A stretch of 64,000 nucleotides of DNA from the NCBI GenBank assembly GCA_022495995.1, contig JAFEMH010000740.1:310001-374000 (forward strand). Reading direction: 5' to 3'. This stretch comes from Adenophora triphylla var. japonica. Taxonomy: Eukaryota; Streptophyta; Magnoliopsida; Asterales; Campanulaceae. Positions 22,010-34,187 of the stretch are shown here, one piece after another. The position numbers and the translations under genes were made by a program. The notes under the pieces were generated by a model. The model saw only the letters and a list, made by a program, of their open reading frames with translations, was not told the DNA's origin and made no database searches. Position 1 is the first letter of the stretch, and each line of letters opens with the position of its first letter.

Positions 22010-23028
22010 ATGGCAGGCGAAAACGGAAACAACAACGACGCTCTTCTTGCATTCCTTGAACGTATGAACCAAGAAGCACAGGAACGAGACCGTCAGGCTG
22101 TGATTCGCGATGAACAGGCTGCAGCTCGTCACGCTGATGTGGTTAGGCTTTTGGAGGGTTTGCAGGTTGGTGATCGCCGAAGGCAATGGGCAGGGGTTCG
22201 AGCACCTGCAGGAAACGAAGGGAACAATCGTTTTCGTCCGGCCGGAGGGGAGGATTCAGATTCTGAGGGTGAAGATGATGTTATCGCTACACCTGCGGAT
22301 CAGACTCCTAAAATCAAAGATGATTTACCCTTTTTCACAGGGGAGTTAGACATAGAAGAATTTACAGATTGGCTTTCCGAGGTAGAAAAATATTTTGCCT
22401 TGATAAATGTTCCAGAAGAAAGGAAGGTGCCCTATGTGGCCTACAAACTTCGTGGTGGTGCTTCGGCTTGGTGAGAACAGTTGAATAATCATCGTCGAAG
22501 GAATGGTAAGCTACCAATTCGCACATGGTAAAGGATGAAGATGGCGTTAAACCAACGATTCTTGCCCGCAGATTATGAGCAGTTGATCTATCAAAAATTC
22601 CTTGACTGCAAGCAAGATAATCGGACAGTTGATCAATACACGCACAATTTTCATACACTGTCTGCGCGTACTGATTTGGGTGAATCGGAAGGAAAACAAA
22701 CAGCAAGGTATGTTTCTGGTCTTCGTCCTAGCATTTAAAGTATGGTTAAATTATATCCTTTTTTTTCACTACTCACACACACACACACATGCACGCACAG
22801 AAGCGCCTAGGAGATAAATCCTAGGGAGAGAAAGCCTTCCCTCTAACTTCTGGGGGGATCAAACCCATAACCTCCAGGTTGGAAGCCATGAGCTCAAGCC
22901 AGCAGGACAAATCCCCATGTGCATACACTTGATGGGGCAATTTCTCGTGCCAAGACTGCGGAGGATCAAGAAACTGAAATCGTATCTCCTTCTGTTTCTT
23001 CATTTAATATGGGTAATAAGGGACAGTA
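22010..23028 (+). pseudogene. gag of element C, N-terminal part
   Basis: ATG at 22010 starts MAGENGNNNDALLAFLERMN. The retrotransposon gag domain follows: DLPFFTGELDIEEFTDWLSE, VEKYFALINVPEERKVPYVA, YKLRGGASAW, then FLPADYEQLIYQKFLDCKQD and TVDQYTHNFHTLSARTDLGE. Stops at 22472 and 22529 look like Trp codons changed to TGA/TAA. The gene is next interrupted by a SINE-like insert (about 22757-22918), resumes with DGAISRAKTAEDQETEIVS, and is cut at 23028 by copia element D. It continues at 31256 on the far side of D. Confidence 0.85.
22757..22918 (-). mobile_element. tRNA-derived SINE-like insert in gag C
   Basis: On the minus strand a box-A-like TGGCTTGAGCTCATGG and a box-B-like GGTTTGATCCC are separated by the usual ~30 bp, the arrangement of a tRNA-type RNA polymerase III promoter. 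The 3' side ends in a (GT)n stretch and a run of eight A at 22759-22766 (complement). Gag coding resumes on both sides, so this is an insertion. Target duplication is not clear. Confidence 0.55.
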
Positions 23029-24441
23029 TATTGGGTTTTATGGGTCCATGCGCAGCAGAATTAAGCATCTAATAACACAAAACCCAAGAGCCCTAAGATC
23101 CGTTCTATACGATTAAATTGAATTTCTATGAGATAGAATTTACCAACCTTAATTGCTTTTCGTTCTTGAGTTATCAATCAATCTATCAATGTGATTTTGA
23201 ATCACAAACTTCGATCTTCAAAAACTTGAATCTTCAGATTAGAACTCTAAGCCTTGATTGTCGTACGAGCGAAGACCCTCTAGTAGTATCCACACCTTTG
23301 AATGAACCAAGAACGGTTCTTGAGAATTGCTAGATCCTTAAACCCTAGGAAGAATATTGAGAAAACTTTTGTTGTGATTTTTCCTTAGAAAATTTGGCTA
23401 GATATTAGGGTTCACAGACCTCATATTTATACTACCTTAGTATTAGTATTTGTTTCCTAATCGTATTAGGAAACAGTCTGTAAAACAGCCTCAGGCAAGT
23501 CCAGTCGCGCGACCACCAACAGCCTATGGGCAAGTTATGTCGCGCGGCGACATATGCCAATTGGCAAGGTCCGTCGCACGACCCAGTATGCCATATGCAG
23601 GAACTCTCAATCATTTCTTCCTTTGGTTTAACTAATTCATTCTAGTTATGTGTGACCCAATAGGATTATATTATGTTGGCAATGAGCCCGATCATATCGA
23701 CCCTCATAAAACATAAGCGGACTCTAGCAAGCCATTATGTCTACCCAATTAATATAACGTAAGAGTTCACGTTTTCAATGGTACACTTCCATTTCTCCCT
23801 TTGTCTCACGATGTTATATTGAACACAAGTCATGGTCCACGTCAACTTGTATTTGTTCAATGCTTTCTCGATCTTGAGTATAATGATAATCCAATCGCAT
23901 TGGGGTATGGCCATACACCTTCATCATTATCACTCATCGAGGGGCCCAAGCAAAACATCTCTCTTTCGAGGGGACAAATTCCATCTTGACTTATCATCCT
24001 TCCCATCATGAATCCGATCATGCCAAAGATAGCCTTTATAAATATCGTGTTAAGATATCGTTTGACTAAAATCAAACATAACTTTCATCATATGTAAGGT
24101 CATGATAATCTCAGGTCTAGGGACTAAATGAAGTGACCATATGAGATTTAATTATGACATTTGACCATGACATAAATCTCATACGGGTCAAGTCCAGTCA
24201 CTTGTTCTCTAACAAGTACCCATAAATTTAATGTGCATCTCTATGCATATAATCATCATATGATTATCCATTAACATTTATACTAATTATTCACTTTATA
24301 ATTAGGGACGGAGATTATTACAAATAAATATGCAAAACATATAATAATCAAATGATAAACTTTTCTCTATAATAAACGATAAAGATGATACATAACGATT
24401 TTAAGTTAAACATAACTAAAGCCTAGGGCATTACACCAACA
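23029..24441 (-). mobile_element. 3' LTR of copia D (1413 bp)
   Basis: Plus-strand ends are TATTGGGTTTTATGGG and GGCATTACACCAACA, so in sense TGTTGG...CCCAATA. TATA box on the minus strand at 23431-23424. CpG modules GTCGCGCGAC (23504-23513), ATGTCGCGCGGCGACAT (23537-23553) and GTCGCACGAC (23573-23582) lie 75-155 bp upstream of it in sense. Confidence 0.9.
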
Positions 24442-27400
24442 ATCTCCCACTTGCACTAGGCTCCATCTATGTATCGAATACTCATGGACCTAACATAACC
24501 ATCATGCTTCTGCCTGTGCGAGGGTCTTTGTAAGTGAATCCCTAATGTTATCATCGGTTGATACTTTGCATATCTTAACGTCTTCTCATTCTTTATGAAT
24601 TCTCGAAAAACATCTAGGTATGTGTTTAGATCACCGTTGTGACCTTGGTTCCATTGTTTTGCACAAATGACACCATATTTATCACAACAAAAATTTTACC
24701 GATTAGTGATACTTGGAACATTTCCAAAACACTAATGAACTTTTGATCCAAACTGCCTCTTTTAGCCACATCATATGTTGCTAAAATTCGGCCTTAGTAG
24801 TAGAATCGGCTACGATTTTCTGCTTAGAACTTTTCCAACAAAACCGCACCTCCAATAAGCATAAACACAAATCCTAATTGCGATTTTAAATTAACTTTGT
24901 CAGTTTGGAAGCTAGCATCTATGTAACCCTTACAACAAGATTATCTTCCAACCTTTCAAATACCAAGAATGTATCCTTAGTTCTTCTTAAGTACTTAAGG
25001 ATCATCTTGACTGCCATCCAATGGTTCTCAACAGGATCAGATTGGTATCGACTCGTCATGCTTAGAGCATACGAGACGTCGGGTCTAGTACAAATCATGG
25101 CATACATGACAGATCCAAATGCCGGAGCATATAGAACTTCATTCATTCCCTTTTGCTCATCAGTTGTCATAAGACAATGAGTATTGCTAAGAGAAACACC
25201 ATGACCTATTGACAAGTTACTTTTCTTAGACTCTTCTAAGAACCTTGTCAATGTGAGTATTTTGACTCAAACCAATTTATCCTTTTAGATCTATCTCTAT
25301 AGATCTCGATGCCAAGGATGTAAGCGGCTTCACCCATATCTTTCATTGAGAAACCTTTCTTTGACCAAGACTTGACAGTCTTAAGTGTCGGAACTTTGGT
25401 TTTCCAATGAGTAAGATATCATTGTAATAAAACAATAGAAATTATACTACGCTCCCACTGAATTTCATGCATACACAAGGTTCATCTTCGTACTTGATGA
25501 AATCAAACTTTTTGACCGATTCATCAAAATGAAGATTCCAATTCATTGAAGCTTGCTTCAACCCATCATATGGTTCTTGCAACATGCATACTTTATTAGA
25601 ATTTTTTGGATTGACAAAACTTCAGGTTATGTACAATACACATCCTTAATAATCTTTCCATTTCAAGAAAGTCGTTTGACATCCATTTATCATATCACAT
25701 GGTCACAATATGTGATAATGGCAATTGAAACTCTAACAGACTTCGACATTGTAACTGGCAAAAATGTTTCAACATAGTCAATACTATGAATTTGCCTAAA
25801 TCCCTTTGCTACAATCCTTAGTTATGAAAGTATACACCTTCCAATCCATGTCGGTCTTGAAGACTTACTTGCACCCTTTAGTTTTTACACCTTCGGGTAG
25901 CTCAATCAAGTTACAAACTTGATCATCAAACATGGATTGTAATTCGGACTTCATAGCCTCTTGTCATTTTTCCGAATCAGGAGAGGACATCGCTTCTTGA
26001 TAGCAAGTAGGATCGTCATTCTCAATGACTTCCACCTTATTACTTTCCGATACAAGAAATCAATATTTTTCGAGTTCGGATCGTAATCTATCCGATCTAC
26101 GATGGACTTGTGCATCTTGAACCGGTTCCACAACTTCTTGTGAACTTGATTTCGTCTCTACTCTTGGTTCCATATTATTTTCGGGTTCTTGAACTTCTTC
26201 AAGATTAATTTTACTCCCACTAGATTCTTTATTGAGAAACTATTTCTCAAGAAATGAATCGTACAGAGCAACAAACATTTTGTTCTCTTTGCGGTTGTAA
26301 GATTAATTTCTGAAAATAACCTTGTCAGATTTGGTGCTAACTTATCAGAGACAAATCTCTTCTTATAAGCTTTGCAAACCCAAATCTTCTTGAAAGACAA
26401 ACTAAGTCTTCTTTCATACCATATCTCATGTGGGGCCTTAGGAATCGATTTAGTAGGGACTCGATTCAGTGTAACCGCATTATTTCTAATGCATATCCTC
26501 AAAAGGAAATAGGAAAGTCAAATTGACACATCATCGAACGAACCATGTCCTACAAGGTTCAATTCCTCCTATTAGACACACCATACAATGTGGTGTTTCG
26601 GGTGGAGTCAACTCTGAAACGATTTAACAGTTTTGAGATGATTGTCAAATTCTTGGCTCAAATATCCATCACCTCGATCTAATCGAAGTACTTAATAGTT
26701 TTGCCAAGTTGTTTTGTACTTCATCTTGAAATATTCGACACATCTCAAACGATTCACCTTTGGACTTCATCAGATAGATATAGTCATATCTAGATAAGTC
26801 ATCGGTGAATGTGATGAAACACCAAAATCCTCCCCTAGCAATGTTGCTTATTAGTCCACATACATCTCATGTATAATGACCAATAAGTCACTACCCCTCC
26901 CACTACTCTTAGTGTAGGGTGGTTTGGTCAATAATCCCAATAAACAAGATCCACATTCCTCAAATGATTCAGAGTCATATAAGTCTAAAAGTCCATGTTA
27001 ATGGAGTTTAGATATATGTTTCTTATTTATCTGACCAAGCCGGCAATGCCATATAAACGCGTTGTTCATATTATTCAGTTTAGATTTCTCATTTATATTA
27101 TAGATATCTTCAATATTATTTTGTTTCTCATCATCAAGGATATGAAGACCATTCAATGACATATGCAATACAATAAGGCATATCATTAAATAAATATAAA
27201 ACTTCTTATTCTCAATAAAAAAATTATATCCTTCATCATCCATATAAGAAACGGAAATAATACTCCTACCCAAATCCGGAACTTAGTAACATTTGTTCGA
27301 AACAAGTACTAGTTTACTAGGTAAATTGACTTCATAAGTCCCTATGGCTAATGCAGCAACTCTTGCTTCATTCTCACGCATAGGTTTAATTTACCTTCTT

Positions 27401-29555
27401 TGAGTAGCCTTCTATTCTTTATTCCTTGCACATTTTAACAAATGTGGGATTCATGTCTGATATCATATACTCAAGTACAAGAAGTCGAAAGAAAAATATC
27501 TACCATATAGATAGTTGAAGTAGTAGCAATCATATTACCCTTCTTCACCTTTTAGGCCTTCCTAATAAGCCTTGCAACTTTGCTTCCAATGACAATCTCA
27601 TTACAATGGTAGAAAAATGCATCCTTTTGAGACATTTTGGGTTTAGCCTCTTCGACTTTGGCAACTTTTGCCCCAGGTTTAGGAACCTTTGCTTTACCTT
27701 CTTTACCTTCCTTTATGAATCCCTTTCTTGTATTAACCATTAACACACTTGCGGATTGCTCCTTTTTCATCTCATGCATTAGGAGCCTTCACCACAACAT
27801 ACATCTTTTGCCTAGCTTGCACTTGGAACATTTTATTTGTGCGTTGTGCTAGAACAAAAGTAACTTCCATATGTTCAAGGTTCTTCATAAGAGCCTTTAA
27901 ACATGGTGGCAATTATAAGGCAATCAATATTATTAGAATCATCAACGTGTTTCTAATGTTGCTCCTTATTTGCCCTTTACAACATTTGCAGTAGGTTCAG
28001 CAGGAATGGATTCATCAAGAACGTACACATTTGCCTAAGAACCATTCTTTAGGCTTCTGATCCAATCAGAATTATCTGTACCGTTCCTTTCGAACTTTGT
28101 CCTTCATAAGGACGAATCGCAATTTATTGTGTAATGCTACTTCTACAACAAAATATGCAAACTATATGAACACATATCAATATCAACACATTTATCATCT
28201 AAGAGCAAATCATGTATTTCACAAATACTCCCACTAAATTATACACCTTCCAATGCAAATAAGCATAATATACATTTAATGGGCTAAGATCCAACTTTAA
28301 TTTAATCTCAAGTACGCTATGGCGCACCGCTCAAGATTAAAATTAATTAGGTAGAAAACATCAATCATATCATATATGACTTTTAGATCTTTTATGAGAT
28401 TTATTTAAGACACCATATGTCTAAGTATATTTTAATCTCATCTTATGCCTTGGATCAAAAATCATTTTGATAACCCAATTAAGTTCATCCACTTTAAACG
28501 TATAGGAACCACCATTTCCTCATCTTGCTCGCACAACGAATAGAATCAAAGTACCTCGCTATGGCGAGCCCACCCAAAACTATCCGAGTGGTCTCAAGTG
28601 TTTTAATCATGGATTGGCATAAAGAACTTAAAAGTTAATGAAGGTTCTTTAAAGCAGATTATAAGCATATCAGCAAAGATAATCATAATCGTGCACCAGG
28701 TAAGTTTCCAGAAAAATAGGTGAGCCACAAGGACTGCTTAAGTACCAAATCTTTCTTTCGAAAGAACTCTCCTAGACATGTACAATTACAATATCAGCTT
28801 GATTGCAACATAATCAATATTATGTATACTGACTTGTCTCTCACAAACAATCAGATTTCTTCAAATTTTACGTAAACTGACTTGTTTCTCATAAACAATC
28901 AGAAAACAAAATTTAATGTTTCAACCAAACATTCAAGAAATTACAATTCAATGTTTCAACTAAACATCTAACAAAACTTCTTAACACTTAAGAACATATA
29001 ATTCATGCATCGCAACAATTAATAAAATCACATTTAAATTAATTAAGCATGCATAAACATTGAATTAATCTAGCATAGCCCTATAAATTTAATTTCCAGA
29101 AATTTATAGCAACCAGATTAAAACAGAAACATATCAGATTATAAATATAATCACAGATTAGCAAGAAAAATTAACAAACTGATTCTGCCCAGATCAGGCA
29201 AAGTCTGTCGCGTGACATAAGCTTCCAGAAAGCCTGATCTGTCGCGCGACCAGACGAGGCCATTCGACTGCCCATGGCCAACTCTTTCGCGTGACATTGA
29301 GTTGCCATGGCCAACTCTGTCGCGTGGCAGAAGCCAACTTGCAGATTTTCCAAACTTCAATCAATTCCAATCATAAAGCAATTAAATCATATAAAATAAC
29401 CTTTTAACATATTTAATTCAATATAATTAGAAAACTATTTTCACATTGTTTCACATAAACAATCAAAATTCTACCGCATACAAAAACATGCAACGAACTT
29501 ATAAACAATTTATATAAACATTCTAGCATGTTAATTCAAACTTAACCATACGAAC
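24442..29555 (-). pseudogene. Copia gag-pol of element D, decayed
   Basis: Minus-strand remnants appear in the Ty1/copia order. A gag/zinc-finger relic at 27779-27552 has a Lys-rich stretch and CNEIV where CNEPGHW is usual. A GAG-pre-integrase motif, NAFIWHCRLGQINKKHISKL, lies at about 27070-27000. An integrase C-terminal relic, APHEIWYERRLSLSFKKIWV-CKAYKKRF, lies at about 26430-26350. RT C-terminal/RNase H sequence, VMYAMICTRPDVSYALSMTS and HWMAVKMILKYLRRTKDTFL, lies at 25130-24960. The order protease/integrase before RT identifies copia. Many frameshifts and stops are present and only short segments stay open, so the element is dead. A stretch at 29205-29335 before the primer site carries four GTCGCGYGAC-like modules. 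Confidence 0.8.
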
Positions 29556-29570
29556 GGGGCTCTGATACCA
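29556..29570 (-). promoter_or_regulatory. Primer-binding site, initiator tRNA-Met type (element D)
   Basis: Minus strand TGGTATCAGAGCCCC, one base from the LTR end at 29572. Confidence 0.85.
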
Positions 29571-29571
29571 C

Positions 29572-31255
29572 TATTGGGTTTTATGGGTCCATGCGCAGCG
29601 GAATTAAGCATCTAATAACACAAAACTCAAGAGCCCTAAGATCCGTTCTATACGATTAAATTGAATTCCTATGAGATAGAATTTATCAACCTTAATTGCT
29701 TTCCGTTCTTGAGCTATCGATCAATCTATCAATGTGATTTTGAATCACAAACTTCGATCTTCAAAAACTTGAATCTTCAGATTAGAACTCTAGGCCTTGA
29801 TCGTCGTACGAGCGAAGACCCTCTAGTAGTATCCACACCTTTGAATGAACCAAGAACGGTTCTTGAGGATTGCTAGATCCTTAAACCCTAGGAAGAATAT
29901 TGAGAAAACTTTTGTTGTGATTTTTTCTTAGAAAATTCGGCTAGCTATTACGGTTCACAGACCTCATATTTATACTACCTTAGTATTAGTATTTGTTTCC
30001 TAATCGTATTAGGAAACAACAGAAATCGCCTTAGTGCAAGTCCGTCACGACCACCAACAAATTTACGGGCAAGTTATGTCGCGCGGCGACATATGCCAAT
30101 TGGCAAGGTCCGTCGCACGACCCAGTATGCCATATGCAGGAACTCTCAATCATTTCTTCCTTTGGTTTAACTAATTCATTCTAGTTGTGTGTGACCCAAT
30201 AGGATTATATTATGTTGGCAATGAGCCCGACCATATTGATCCTCATAAAACATAAGCGGACTCTAGCAAGCCATTATGTCTACCCAATTAATATAACATA
30301 AGAGTTCACGTTTTCAATGGTACACTTCCATTTCTCCCTTTGTCTCACGATATTATATTGAACACAAGTCATGGTCCACATCAACTTGTATTTGTTCAAT
30401 GCTTTCTCGATCTTGAGTATAATGATAATCCAATCACATTGGGGTATGGCCATACACTTTCATCATTATCACTCATCGAGGGGCCCAAGCAAAACATCTC
30501 TCTTTCGAGGGACAAATTTCATCTTGACTTATCATCCTTCCCATCATGAATACGATCATGTCAAAGATAGCCTTTATAAATATCGTGTTAAGATATCGTT
30601 TGACTAAAATCAAACATAACTTTCATCATATGTAAGGTCATGATAATCTCAGGTCTAGGGACTAAATGAAGTGACCATATGAGATTTAATTATGATATTT
30701 GACCATGACATAAATCTCATACGGGTCAAGTCCAGTCACTTGTTCTCTAACAAGTACCCATAAATTTAATGTGCATCTCTATGCATATAATCATCATATG
30801 ATTATCCATTAACATTTATACTAATTATTCACTTTATAATTAGGGACGGAGATTATTACAAATAAATATGCAAAACATATACTCCCTCCGTCCCATGATA
30901 ATATATAAACTTTCCTTTTTGGGCGTCCCACAATAATATATACTTTCCTAAAATGGAAAAGAATCTTTACTATTCCCTCCACTCATTCTCTCTCCTACAT
31001 TATTTTAATACTCACATCACCATTATAATTTACTATTCTCTCCACTCATTCTCTTTCCTATTTTATTTTTACACTCACAACACTTTCAATATAATATTTC
31101 CTCCTTAATTCCCGTGCAAAACCCAAAATTCTATAAAAATGTGGGAAGGAGGGAGTAATAATTAAATGATAAACTTTTCTCTATAATAAACGATAAAGAT
31201 GATACATAACGGTTTTAAGTTAAACATAACTAAAGCCTAGGGCATTACATCAACA
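29572..31255 (-). mobile_element. 5' LTR of copia D (1684 bp, with MITE)
   Basis: Nearly identical to the left LTR apart from scattered substitutions, a few small indels near 30020-30060 and the MITE at 30880-31157. Ends TATTGGG and CATCAACA. Its first CpG module is degraded (GTCACGAC), while the others are kept. Confidence 0.9.
30880..31157. mobile_element. Stowaway-type MITE in LTR D
   Basis: Begins TACTCCCTCCGTCCC and ends AAGGAGGGAGTA, with TA at the target as for Tc1/mariner-type elements. The empty site is preserved in the left LTR (CATATAATAATC near 24338), which proves the insertion came after copia D. Confidence 0.9.
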
Positions 31256-32280
31256 CAGTATTCGGGATCTAAATCACCTATAGTTGTTGAGAAAGAAAAA
31301 ATTATTGTTGCCAAAGGTGGTGATGATAAACAGGGACCCGTATTAGCTAATCCGGTAGGGAAAAATACTACTAATCCCAATCCTTATGCTAAGACTTATG
31401 GAAATAAATGTTATCGTTGTAATTTGCCTGGGTATATTTCTAATAATTGTCCTACTCGAGGGCAAGTTAATATGGCTGATAAGGATGGAGATGAAGAGGT
31501 TAAGGAGTATTGGGAGGATCCGAACACTGATAATGAGGGGGATGAACATGGGACTTTTGTGTTTGAGAAGTTAACTTTGACAGCTCCCTCGAATGTAGCT
31601 CCTAATAGACATGAAATTTTTCGTACTATTGGGTTGGTAAATGATGAGAAGTTGAACATAATTGTGGATAGCGGGAGTTGTGATAATTTGATTGCTAGGG
31701 GGGCGGTTGATAAGCTGAAATTGGAGGTCAAGAAGCATCCAAAGCCATATCATGTGGGGTGGATTAATGCTACGGGTAAACTCAAGGTCACTGAACAATG
31801 TTTAGTTCCTTTCTCTATTGGTAGATATAAGGATGAAGTTCTTTGTGATGTTGTTGACATGAGTGCTTGCCAATTGTTGCTCGGGAGGCCTTGGCATTAT
31901 GATGTTGATTCTATTCATAATGGGCGGACTAATGTGATCAGTTTCATGAAGGATGGCATCAAGTTTAATCTTTTCCCCTTGCGAGCAAAAGGGGTACATG
32001 CTAGCAAAGGAAGTGGGAAGAAAATTATTTTCTTGTGTGTTCCCAAATATTGTATTTCAGGTACCAATAAAGCTGTGGATATAGTCGCTGTTGCACGAGG
32101 AGCTACGATACACAATACAACTTGGACCAAACAATCAGTCAGGAAGAAGGCTCCGATACAAGCTACAAGAAGGACTAAGAAGGAGGTTTCGAAGGCCAAT
32201 TCCATGCCAATTCCTGCCACAAGACGTTGTTCTTATTTGGTTCATGATTCGGGGACGAATCGTTTTCAAGTGGGAGTGAA
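31256..32280 (+). pseudogene. gag end and protease of element C, then 3' terminus
   Basis: Continues the gag frame after the copia insertion. A zinc knuckle CYRCNLPGYISNNC follows the CX2CX4HX4C plan but has Tyr in place of His. The retropepsin follows: LNIIVDSGSCDNLIARGAVD with catalytic Asp in DSG, then VVDMSACQLLLGRPWHYDVD, and HNGRTNVISFMKDGIKFNLF. The frame is open from about 31424 to 32314. RT, RNase H and integrase are absent. The protein runs into HDSGTNRFQVG and the polypurine-like AAGTGGGAG just before the 3' LTR. In full-length relatives a D-S-G-T-N-R/ F-Q-V-G-type end sits behind integrase, so a large internal deletion is likely. Confidence 0.8.
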
Positions 32281-32414
32281 TGATGTATTCCATGATGAAG
32301 CTGCAGCAGACTAGGAAGGAGACTCTATACGTCGTGCGACAGAACTGGACACGGGGCACGACGTGCTAATTAGCACGACTCGTGCTTGAAGCCCGCACGA
32401 CTGCTTTTTCTTTC
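32281..32414 (+). mobile_element. 3' LTR fragment of element C
   Basis: TGATGTATTCCATGATGAAG onward matches the first ~130 bp of the 5' LTR at 21478, including GCACGAC..CGTGC. Similarity stops at TTTCTTTCACAATTT, so the rest of the LTR is lost. Confidence 0.85.
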
Positions 32415-32641
32415 ACAATTTAAATGTGTGAGTAGAAAAATTGACAAGTTTGTCCCACAATTTAAATGTGTGAGTAGAAAAGGTGGGTGAGATTGATGAG
32501 TGAGATCAACAATTTAAGTATCAGATAAAAAAAAGTGAGTGTGGTTGATAATTGGGGCCCACAATTTTTACCATTTTAGGAAATGTGAAGCAACAATACA
32601 CTTTTTTGAGTAAAAGGTGAAAATATTTAGTACAGAGGGAG
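32415..32641. mobile_element. MITE remnant, right part
   Basis: Ends TACAGAGGGAGTA like the Stowaway copies. The segment CAATTTAAATGTGTGAGTAGAAAA is present twice at about 32415-32485. The left end has been lost at the junction with LTR C. Confidence 0.45.
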
Positions 32642-32664
32642 TAATATTACAGCTAAATAATAAA

Positions 32665-32756
32665 ACGTGGAATTTGATTTAATTAGGCAAATAAATTTTG
32701 CGTATCTCAATGTGGAATTTGATTTAATTAGGCAAATAAATTTGGCGTATCTCAAA
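32665..32756. repeat. 46-bp direct tandem duplication
   Basis: GTGGAATTTGATTTAATTAG...GCGTATCTCAA occurs twice in a row with one substitution. Function unknown. Confidence 0.8.
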
Positions 32757-33261
32757 TGAAGAAGGTGTTTGTATTCAACAACAGGAAAAGAAAAAAGAAA
32801 ACATTCTAAGATTTGACTATAACAACAAGTTAGTTGTTTGTTCAACAAAGTTGACTTAAAATTTCTCAGAGTTGGTTGAATTTAAGTTAAATACGAAAAA
32901 GGTCGACAAAGAAAACTAACACGTATTTATATATCTCTACGTTCCTAAATAAATGTTCATGTATAAGGTCTCTTTTGTAGTGTCCCTAAAATAATTTTTT
33001 CACATTTTTTACGCTATTTATTTTGTACTTGCATAATTAAATGTTTATAAAATAGATAACAGTAATATTTTTGCCAATTTATTATTAATAAATATAAAAA
33101 GTAAACATTTTCAAGTTATCTTCGGAATAAAATTAAGATATTTATTTAGGGACGGAGGGGTAGGAGTTTATTTGGCATTTCAATTTCAAGCTATTACATA
33201 TAAATTGGAAAAAAACAATTCATAATATCCATATTTCATTTGAGTGTTCATATTTTATTCA
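32757..33261. other. AT-rich spacer, nothing identified
   Basis: No gene or complete repeat is seen. A sequence near 33140-33165 ending TTTAGGGACGGAGGGG is the end of a decayed MITE. Confidence 0.4.
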
Positions 33262-33742
33262 CAAAATCTAGGGAGAAACGCGTTTCTCCATAAGTTATGG
33301 AGAAACGGGTCCCATTAATGTCACGACAATGAAATGCTAGATGTAAAGCCTATGAAAGTGATATCCGTAACCTTCAAATGAATATCCAAACCTTCAAAAT
33401 GTTTACGGATATACATTTGAAGGTTTCCTGATATCCAAAACCTTCAATAGCAATTTCTGGATATGCCCCTAACACATTTCCTGGATATGCACCTAACAGC
33501 TTTGGATATGCACCTAGCGGTTTCTGGATATACATTTCACATCCTTCTGGCTATCAAATACAAAGCTTCTGGATATCAACTGCAAAGCTTCTGGCTATCA
33601 AATGCAAAGCTTCTGGATATCCAGAAGCTTTTTGGTCTTGGCCTTGAATTTTTTTTTCTGGTTATCAAATGTAAAGCTTCTGGCTATGAAAAACACGTTT
33701 CTCCATAGTTATGGAGAAACGCGTTTCTCAGCAGACGCACTC
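33262..33742 (-). repeat. Hairpin-bounded GATATC repeat, copy 1
   Basis: Each end has the perfect palindrome GAGAAACGCGTTTCTC (33273-33288 and 33714-33729) next to a second stem, CGTTTCTCCAT/ATGGAGAAACG (33281-33307 and 33696-33722). The interior is a chain of diverged GGATATCC..AAGCTTCTGG units. Flanking similarity with copy 2 (CGTTTCTCCCYARATTTTG at one end, TCTCAGCAGAC at the other) shows copy 1 is in reverse orientation to copy 2. No protein, RT or transposase is seen. I do not recognise the family. Confidence 0.75.
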
Positions 33743-33812
33743 TATTTTATTTACTTGAGGCATCATATTACATTTATACCATCTTACGTTAGACTAAAAA
33801 AGTAGGTGTAAT

Positions 33813-34170
33813 ACCAACGGTCTCCTGGCCAAGTGGTATCATGGCCGGCTTCCTTACGGGGAGGTCGGGGGTTCGATCCCCCCTAGGGGGATCTTGTGGA
33901 TTTAATTCTTCCATTGGGTTTCAGGAGTCTTGGAGTCCCCCGGTGCACATCCGTGCAGTTAAGGAAGCAGCATTGTTGGGCTTGCAACCTCAGTGTGGGG
34001 AGTTCAACTACCGCGTTGTAGGAGGGCTCCCTTGGGGCCAGGAGTATAAGGGGTGCTGCCACCCTGGCTGCCTCGGGCATATATCGCGATTTACCTCCGC
34101 CAAAGATACCGAGGGGTCGGTCAGTGGTCCAGATTGATCCTAAGCCGGGAACCCGGGTAATCAAAAAAAA
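33813..34170 (+). mobile_element. tRNA-derived SINE
   Basis: The head begins ACCAACGGTCTCCTGGCC. Box A, TGGCCAAGTGGTATCATGG, and box B, GGTTCGATCCCCCC, are both clear. A tRNA-unrelated body of about 260 bp ends in a run of about 14 A. The target duplication AAAAAAGTAGGTGTAAT (33796-33812 and 34171-34187) is perfect over 17 bp, so the insertion is young. SINEs are mobilised by LINE proteins. None is present in the window. Confidence 0.92.
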
Positions 34171-34187
34171 AAAAAAGTAGGTGTAAT

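Larger units (their letters stand above)
23029..31255 (-). mobile_element. Copia element D, full length but decayed (8227 bp)
   Basis: Two direct LTRs (23029-24441 and 29572-31255) bound a degenerate Ty1/copia gag-pol on the minus strand, with an initiator tRNA-Met primer site at 29556-29570 and a polypurine tract at about 24442-24452. The element is flanked by the 5-bp duplication CAGTA (23024-23028 and 31256-31260) and sits inside gag of element C. The right LTR is 271 bp longer than the left because it contains a Stowaway MITE. Confidence 0.9.

Noticed and set aside
31424..32314. Intact host aspartic protease gene
   Set aside because: A zinc knuckle precedes it and a matching LTR follows, and it continues the gag frame left of copia D.
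33813..33900. Possible tRNA gene with A and B boxes
   Set aside because: It is the head of a SINE. It has no complete cloverleaf, and an A-tail and target duplication surround a 358-bp unit.
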